Source: Bimastos eiseni | Lineage: Eukaryota; Annelida; Clitellata; Crassiclitellata; Lumbricidae | Direction of reading: 5' to 3' | Assembly: GCA_959347315.1 (NCBI GenBank) | Contig: OY365814.1 | Coordinates: 4,064,116 to 4,128,115, forward strand | Length of the DNA stretch: 64,000 nucleotides | In this document: positions 59,201 through 64,000 of the stretch, one piece after another | Numbering within the stretch: position 1 is the first letter of the stretch | How the letters are laid out: each line of letters begins with the position of its first letter | The notes under the pieces: model-generated | The model's input: only the letters and a program-made list of their open reading frames with translations | What the model was told of the DNA's origin: nothing | The model's database searches: none | Program-made: the position numbers and the translations under genes

Positions 59201-59877
59201 AAATCTTTTTAGCCAAGTGTGTTTATTCTAATAACGCACACTTAATAAAGTTGTAGGCTAAGCTTATTTCTCTTAGTGATATAGTGATGGTGTAATTACG
59301 TTGAACCATTCTTTATTTAGCAAAGTATGGATGGCGGATATTGACACCAGACAATGACAGCAGATATTGCTGATGGTACCACGCGAACAGTTAGGAGACG
59401 TCTGTTGAATGTATCAATGAAATACATAAAGACCTGCGTGCATCCAAACACACGCACACACACACACATTTCAAACCATGGACATCATCCAAATAAGCAA
59501 CCTCAGAGCCGTACATACGACCCTGGTCAATTCTTGTCAATTGCTATACCTGCCGGTTCAATTATAAATATATATATAATGCGTATTGTGTATATATATA
59601 ATCGTACAAGCAGTTCTTTTCCTTTGGTAAAACTATGTGATTATTCAAACTAAGCTGACTGTATTTATAGCTATTAGAAACACAACCTACCTTTCCATCG
59701 TCGCCAAATTCTTCTCTTAAATCGTTGTCTTGTAATTCGTTTAAACCAACAGACGTCGACTGATGACAAAGTCTTGATGACACGTTTGTCTCTCTGGTGT
59801 AATGACGAATTCAGTATCCAATACAGATATGACTTTTCTACGATGATGTCTAACAACTCAAGTGGAACTTCGCTCAA
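52106..59877 (-). CDS. Gene B: F-box-like / CARD / TRADD-N-like / NHL paralogue
   Basis: Same architecture as gene A, on the opposite strand. Exons: 59877-59691, 58098-57754, 54794-54426 and 52980-52106. All junctions are phase 1; total 592 codons with one stop. Domains in order: F-box-like, CARD, TRADD-N-like and NHL propeller. The first exon has exactly the length of that in gene A (187 nt) but starts with TTG after a TTTTCAG acceptor, so a missing upstream exon must supply the start. All three donors are GT (GTAGGT, GTGAAC, GTTGGT). The introns are larger than in gene A because of repeats and Polinton-derived pieces. The frame is open throughout, so it may be functional. Confidence 0.8.
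52981..54425. other. Gene B intron 3 with ATT array and CCAAT-like repeats
   Basis: Holds a pure ATT array at 53199-53252 and a diverged pair of the CCAAT-rich repeat at 53530-53790 (TTTCTCGTTCGGTGATTCGC, GGCAAGAGGAAACGGCGCTC, GCCATTGGTTGG). Open frames at 53768-54371 show no family pattern. Confidence 0.5.
54426..54794 (-). CDS. Gene B exon 3: TRADD-N-like domain
   Basis: 123 residues. VVIKVEVQ starts it, as in gene A. KTVIVWIWCHSQAALEYIQ, QYESSQLKDILHGF and IGRNEFSKTV follow. The donor is a normal GTTGGT at 54425, where gene A has GCAAGT. Without splicing the frame would stop just after the VGW residues. Confidence 0.65.
55430..55965 (+). repeat. CCAAT-rich repeat, left arm of local inverted repeat
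   Basis: Contains CTCGCTGATTGGTCGCTGGG, ATTAATATTCATGAGCCGGG, CTCATTGGATAGGGCAAAAG, CCATTGGCTGGATTCCATGC, a CACACATACA microsatellite and GGCACGCTCATCAAAGGGTC. It ends near TTTATGACTCTCATG. The reverse complement lies at 57225-57735. At least three CCAAT boxes in 130 bp suggest promoter origin. Confidence 0.7.
56249..56710 (-). pseudogene. Polinton/Maverick capsid-like protein (F54H12.2-like), C-terminal part
   Basis: The minus-strand frame contains KNPFNFKHMN, HLDGQQQFVKPLEVNF, GTGKWMRDEGNEISRED, YALYAFDLTPDL and LIKRGNVRLNMKFSQVL, then stops soon after TINV. This is the conserved C-terminal half of a protein family known from Polinton-type (adintovirus-like) elements and often annotated as F54H12.2-like, thought to be a virion structural protein. 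The N-terminal half is absent; the upstream DNA codes a RING fragment instead, in another frame. The family's last residues are also lost, so the copy is truncated at both ends. Confidence 0.75.
56713..56940 (-). CDS. IAP-type RING-finger fragment
   Basis: A 75-residue frame ends with LICRHSRYCGVESMSLLCAH, IVCCENCENI, CPLCSERILGTVRIY and a stop. This is the arrangement of the C-terminal RING of inhibitor-of-apoptosis proteins: C-H-x-V-x-C-x2-C, CPLC, then G-T-V-R at the end. The second zinc-ligand position appears to be Ser (CRHS), so folding may be impaired. No BIR domain is visible upstream. Its stop lies next to the capsid-like frame, which overlaps it in another register. Confidence 0.55.
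   Translation of the reverse strand: MSLDACLSIKLLKCARKENETLKTMLICRHSRYCGVESMSLLCAHIVCCENCENILDSCPLCSERILGTVRIYMV
57060..57220 (-). CDS. H1-like ORF fragment, copy 2
   Basis: A frame of about 49 residues after an in-frame stop: VGRKIGEMYAIKAFTRLF, then ALRHEIKEGWMLTTTSKGTF and IKTSFKYA before a stop. The end is conserved with 46376-46600. The L-R...I-x-x-G-x-x-L...G...SFK pattern could be the end of a linker-histone-type winged helix. It lies just downstream (minus strand) of a CCAAT-rich region, a promoter-like position. An AATAAA word follows at about 56958. Confidence 0.3.
57225..57735 (-). repeat. CCAAT-rich repeat, right arm of local inverted repeat
   Basis: On the minus strand: CTCGCTCGCTGATTGGTCGC, TGAGCCGGGCGCCATCGG, CTCATTGGCTAGGGCAAGAG, ACACGTATATCCAAG, microsatellite, ACGGTACGCTCATCAAAG and TATTTATGACTCTCG. 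It is homologous to 55430-55965 in inverted orientation and to 46085-46375. Its outer edge reaches to 20 bp from exon 2 of gene B. Confidence 0.7.
57754..58098 (-). CDS. Gene B exon 2: CARD with internal duplication
   Basis: 115 residues, 19 more than in gene A. YLLENIQPNDKF, SFDCITDKQSRLIRRQRSD, then a second similar helix (SRFIRRHNSQRDENSELL), then FVRCLRRNNQKIVARIM and GGG. The extra length comes from a near repeat of the SR-x-IRR helix. Acceptor TTATTTTAG at 58099, donor GTGAAC at 57753. The exon is phase 1 at both ends, like its counterpart. Confidence 0.75.
58320..58410 (+). mobile_element. LINE fragment (LHWLP motif)
   Basis: The plus-strand frame has LQVTNQLSLHWLPLERIIQF followed by KGLVL. 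The L-HWLP-x-x-RI-x-FK motif is diagnostic of the C-terminal region of CR1/L2-like LINEs. It is antisense to gene B. The sequence after it is not clearly LINE. Confidence 0.65.
58632..58845. repeat. CACACG-type microsatellite
   Basis: About 210 bp of ACACACACGCACGCAAACAC units of variable form. All long frames here are compositional. Confidence 0.9.
59691..59877 (-). CDS. Gene B exon 1: F-box-like segment
   Basis: VPLELLDIIVEKSYLYWI near the start, KTLSSVDVCWFKR in the middle and a very basic end (RQRFKRRIWRRWK). The same length and position of conserved residues as in gene A (LPLELLDIIVEKS, VDNLWF). Donor GTAGGT at 59690. It starts at an acceptor TTTTCAG, with TTG as first codon, so it is not the first coding exon. 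Confidence 0.6.
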
Positions 59878-60046
59878 CTGAAAATCAAATTAGTTAACTT
59901 ATAACATCAGTTAATCGTAAAGAATCCATGTTTTCGATTTTTAAACAATATTTGTATGTTTTGATTCTTTAACATGCCTAAACTATGCTTCACAGATATA
60001 GTCGTAGTATTTAAAATAAAATCACTCTCGTCAGTTCAGATGTTTT

Positions 60047-62990
60047 CTAATAATCAAGCCAACGGAGCAAGGATTTTATATTTAGGGAATAATGTCCATA
60101 TGCTAACGTGTAAATTCCATCTTTCTGAATAACTCGTTTGTCGTGGTCTGCTGAGAGGACTACCTTGTTTATTTTTTCGGTGTAGACATTGTGAAGATGC
60201 GATCGAATAACATTCATCTTTATCGATTGTTCTCTCTTGGTGAACAGGCAGTCTGTGTAATGTTCGTGAGTGATTGATTTATTGATGACATTCTTCTTAA
60301 CACCTTTACATTTCTTGTGGTCTACTCCAGCCATCTTGTACGAATACAGTTTCGATCTTAAACCTACAAACTTTTCAATCTGTTTACCAGCTGTTTCATC
60401 TTTGAACATACCAATAACCTTTTCATTGATGCCAGTTTTTATACATGAGGGATGGTCTTTAGGATAGTCGCTAGTGTCGAACCTACTTCTAACGTCAGGA
60501 GCTATATCAGCGTAGAAGTCTTCAGTCTTAAATGCATAAGCTAAAGAATCCGTATCTGTAAAAAGTAACCTTACTCTATCTTCAAACTTGTTCTTGATGT
60601 AATTATAATTAAAATCGTACATTATAGTTTTACTCAAGTCTTAAATACACGTGCCAAGATATATAGGCTTGTTGTAACATAGCTTCGTCGTTTCTTGTGA
60701 ATAGCGATTAGGTTTTCATCGAAAATAGTTCGAGTGTCGTAATTCGTTCTCGCTGCTAGTTTTATGGCTTGCTTCTCGCTAGAAACCAGTTTTATGTCTA
60801 CACAATTCTCTATATTTTCACACGTCTTACCAAACACACTATTGTCCATTAGTTTGAAAAAGTCTTTCTCAAAATCGTTGGTGGCTCTGGTTCTCAGGTT
60901 TGTATTTAGATCGATATACTTTTTTAACCAAGCGCTTTCTTCAAATTTAATTCCACGATGAATTTGGTAATCTTCAAACCTAAGCTTTTATACAGCTTTA
61001 CATTTTCATAGTGGACTATGTACTTTACTTTATCGTTCAAGCTTGGGATAAGTTTTAGCACAACCGATCCTTCGACACTAACACTCTCTGGAGCAGTAGG
61101 ATAGTCATTGTGCAGATCGTGCAAGTTCCTCGGATAATCCAAGTCGACTTCTAATAAACACGGTGTTCCTCTCCAATCATTTAGCTCATCGTTGCTCATC
61201 CACTGGAACCCATGAGTTGGTAGATTTTTACACATACTCCATTCGTACAAATTGTTTGCGTCTAAATAGGTTATAAATGTTGAAGGCTTGCCATCGTTAA
61301 ATGCTTCTCCCAAATACTTATTGTTTGTCTGTCCACAACGATGTGAAATGGTGCTAACACCACCTCATATCCCATGCTTAACCATTAGTATCATATCGTA
61401 ATCACTCAACAACTCCAACTCTACTCCAGTCAACTTTATAGAGGCGTCGCAAGCACGACCTGGAGAAGTTTAATACCAAGCGGGATCTAGACCATAGTTC
61501 TCACTGCATACATCTCTAAAATTCTCAAATACATCAGCAAGCAAAAGAACATCAGTCACATTATATAAATCGTGGTATTTCTTCAACGTCTTGAATCTGA
61601 ATTCTTTCCATACCGTCTGCGCATGGTTGTAGTCTTCATCACTAATGCTTGAGTCGTTAAGCCTTGAATAGAACGATTTTGGTGTTGGTTCTCCTTCGTT
61701 CAGGCGATCGATGGAGTTAACAAAATCGTAAGCATACACTCCTTTTCTAAGCAAGAGATCGGGCTCATTACCAGAATAGTGTTTGCTTATTATCTTACAC
61801 TGATCTTTGCTCAGGTTCCTCGATAAAGCGTCGAGACTCAACGCCATGATTCTAAAACCATCGATTAGACGTAATTCTCGTTGACTATTATTTCCTTATG
61901 TTCCTTATCTATAAATTTATCGACTACGACCTGTCTGCTAAATGAAATATACTTTTCTTCGTTGCTAGAAATGCAGATAATCTTTTCGTTATCATCACCT
62001 CGTAATTTCTTTACGAATAGATGACTGTCATAACCGGATAGATTATGAAACAATGCCGGGAAAATCTTGGGGACATTATAATTTAGATAACAATTCTTAT
62101 GAGCGGCGCCTGTAAATTTACCGAAAAGATGACAGTGGGCTCTAATTCGATCATCACCCAGTTCGCCGTCGCATATCTGACAAACATTAGCCGAGTCGTA
62201 TGACGTAGTTAATTCTTTCCGTGTATCATTTCCTTAGGTAATTTAAATCGATAATAAATATCTTTTATATTATCTATAAGAGTGTCTATGAATATCTGAG
62301 CTACATCGTCGTCTTCGCTCTCCGCTGTGAAAGTCACAGGAGCTTATGAATATAGGTCATCGTCAAAACACTTTTTATATAATATCAGAAAGAACTTGGG
62401 ACATGTTTTTGATATATGTTGGTGTAGGGCATGCTGGGACCCGGTTGACAGGTGTGTATAGGTTTTATGAATGACTCGAAATCGGCGTACACTATAAAGG
62501 GCACTCTCATTTTGCTATAATAATTTTTAAAACTCAACATAGTTCCTGGTTCTGGTAGTTCTATCTTTTTGAGCGGCGTGTTGGGAACAGTACTCAGTAT
62601 GTTTATTTAATTACTCTTTTCTACTGAATACTATTAAATATCGTTTACAATAATACATCAAAGTTTATGAGTTTTCGTTATGAACAGCCATCAGTCTGTT
62701 GAAATTCTTTATCCAACAAAAATGTTTCTTCAGCTCTTCAGAAATGAGTCATATTTCTACACTGTAATCGCTCTCGTGCTTTAATAAATATAGTGGGAAG
62801 TGTTTAACATCTTTCTCATAACCAAAAACATTAATACTAATATTATTATTTCTCTCAAACTCACTTATCACGTTAGCATCCGCTGCGACTGGGAATTCAA
62901 TGCTGGACCAATCAAGTTCCTCAGACTGCTTGATTAATTCTTTCGTAATTCTTTCCGGATGTTCTTCAACGGGGTAAGCAATATTATTTT
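60047..62990 (-). pseudogene. Polinton/Maverick-type family B DNA polymerase, broken
   Basis: Protein-primed type DNA polymerase of the kind carried by Polintons (adintovirus-like elements), normally a single long frame. Pieces in order on the minus strand: an N-terminal region near 62990-62650; the exonuclease I motif YADFES near 62485; a zinc-type C-x2-C...H-x-H segment near 62185; FHNLSGYDSHLF at 62053; SLDALSRNLS at about 61840; TYLDANNLYEWSM near 61270; FGKTCENIEN near 60830; and TDTDSLAY near 60555 (polymerase C motif), continuing to a stop at 60047. Frame changes or stops break it near 62750, 62580, 62230, 61860, 61460, 61320, 60930 and 60635. It is a dead copy. It could share an origin with the capsid-like fragment at 56.5 kb, since both are on the same strand, but no integrase or terminal repeats were found. 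Confidence 0.85.
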
Positions 62991-62999
62991 CATATCTGC

Positions 63000-63205
63000 A
63001 GCTCCCATTTGAGCAAGACTATTTTCATCAATTTCAGCTTCCATTTAACCAAGATTATTCTTCATCCATCTAGCTTCTATTTAAACGAGATTACTTTCAT
63101 CAATCTAGCTTCCATTTAAGTATGATTATGTTAGTCAATTTAGCTCCCAGTTTAACAGCATTCGTTTAATTTATGCTGCTTCTAGTTAAATGTGAATCTT
63201 TTCAC
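63000..63205 (+). repeat. 36-bp satellite, clearest site
   Basis: About five tandem units of (C/T)AGCTTCCATTTAANNNNGAT followed by TATTTTCATCAATCT, with a period of about 36 bp and 70-80 percent identity by eye. It cuts off the N-terminal side of the polymerase pseudogene. Related units lie at 0.4, 21.8-22.06 and 43.6 kb. Confidence 0.7.
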
Positions 63206-63559
63206 CGATCCCTCTTTTACTACCGATGCTCCCGAGGCTTAACCTGATTTGCCGTGCGGAACAATTTACGTCACAAAAGTGGTAGATCGCCCTATAATAT
63301 ATTTATGTAATAAATACAATATACCGTAATATTGTAAACGTCCTGCGCCAAAGCGTCACGCACCGAAAAGTAAATGCTTTCATTCTTCTACACCAAAATT
63401 AATTACCGTTTTTTATTAATTGCAAAAGTCAGTTAGCTCCGTTAGAACTCTAATGCCATCAAGTTCTAAAGTTGAAACCAAAGCCAAGCAACATTATCTC
63501 CTTTTATCACAGCCCGCATCTAGTTTTTCGCTTTCTATTTTCTCATCTTGGGCATTAAA
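63206..63559. other. No recognisable gene
   Basis: AT-rich DNA between the satellite and the LINE fragment. No exon, promoter or element end was recognised. Confidence 0.4.
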
Positions 63560-63945
63560 CTAACATAAAAAAGGGTTTAAAGTGGTTCAGAAGACGTTTA
63601 GCCCGTGTTAAAACCACTGTAATTTGTCCTGGATAAATTTAATATCCCAATTTTCCAAGTTTCCTTTTAAAAGCTGTGATAGTGCCCACTGAGACAGCAC
63701 TATCATCCATACCATTCCACAAGTCTATAACACTTCCACTAAAGAATTTCTGCCCTAATGTTCCTTTCGCTTTCTTAAACAATTTATATTTGTGTCCTCG
63801 AGTTACTCTATTTGGTGCAAATTGAAAAACATCTCCGACTAAAGCGCCTACTTCTCAGTAATAATCTTGTGGGCTTTCAATCAGGGTCTCCTCTGCTCCT
63901 CCTTATCTCTAATGTTGTTAATCCAAACTTATTCAGCCTTTATTC
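63560..63945 (-). mobile_element. LINE 3' coding fragment
   Basis: The minus strand codes RLNKFGLTTLEIRRSRGD, then after a frame break FQFAPNRVTRGHKYKLFK, GTLGQKFFSGSVIDLWN and a stop after KLGKLGY. The 'L-LEIRR-RGD...TRGH-x-KL...FFS-RVI-x-WN' order is typical of the C-terminal end of Jockey/CR1-like LINE ORF2. It is truncated and frameshifted, and its 5' side may extend beyond the window. Confidence 0.75.
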
Positions 63946-64000
63946 GTAGCCCATATTTTTGTATCCGAAAGTCATTTTTGTAGCTGTTATTTGCACTTTC

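Larger units (their letters stand above)
58099..59690. other. Gene B intron 1 with LINE fragment and CA array
   Basis: Contains the LINE piece at 58320-58410, the CACACGCACG array at 58632-58842, and TTCAAGG words of the SINE tail near 58231-58245. The rest shows no exon. Confidence 0.55.

Noticed and set aside
14804..59877. Genes A and B being the two arms of one giant palindrome centred on the 36.9-49.4 kb inverted repeat
   Set aside because: The midpoint of the gene pair is near 35.6-37.3 kb, while that of the inverted repeat is near 43.1 kb, and flanking DNA does not match. Separate events are more likely.

Overview
Organism and character. This is animal nuclear DNA. It is AT-rich and intron-rich, with many microsatellites, and it carries decayed LINEs of animal clades, tRNA-derived SINEs, MITE-like elements and Polinton/Maverick-type genes. 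The coding signal sits in short exons with ordinary GT-AG (and probably some GC-AG) introns. The domain types (CARD, TRADD-N-like, NHL, Polinton polymerase) and the abundance of the TAGGCCTA word suggest a marine invertebrate, such as a mollusc or an invertebrate deuterostome. I cannot fix the phylum from sequence alone.

Layout. 0-6 kb is mostly repeats, with a cluster of TATCGCGATA palindromes near 1 kb and a rearranged inverted copy of parts of the neighbouring kinase locus near 4-4.5 kb. 6.8-11.5 kb (+) holds a tyrosine-kinase-like (MLK-related) protein kinase gene in at least five exons, with one frameshift and altered catalytic motifs. 14.8-19.1 kb (+) holds gene A, four consecutive exons coding in order an F-box-like segment, a CARD, a TRADD-N-like domain and an NHL beta-propeller. 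20.5-23.6 kb (+) holds a three-exon gene for a small secreted protein with eight cysteines, found here by joining exons. 24-52 kb is a repeat field: LINE fragments, two copies of a TA-bounded repeat with an internal MITE-like element, a hairpin-forming 46-bp satellite, and a 2.4-2.6 kb inverted repeat whose arms carry independently evolving 22-bp minisatellites. 59.9-52.1 kb (-) holds gene B, a paralogue of gene A with the same exon order and intron phases. Its introns contain a CCAAT-rich inverted repeat, an IAP-type RING fragment and the C-terminal part of a Polinton capsid-like gene. 63.0-60.0 kb (-) is a broken Polinton-type family B DNA polymerase, and the window ends in a LINE 3' fragment.

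How the genes may work together. Genes A and B look like adaptor or sensor proteins of innate immune or cell-death signalling: death-fold and TRADD-N modules for assembly, an NHL propeller for binding, and an F-box-like start that could link to ubiquitin ligases. The two copies converge, tail to tail, about 33 kb apart. The nearby MLK-like kinase could act in related stress signalling, but no functional link is shown by the sequence. The joined exon models rest on splice-site phase and on agreement between the two paralogues; no transcript evidence was available.
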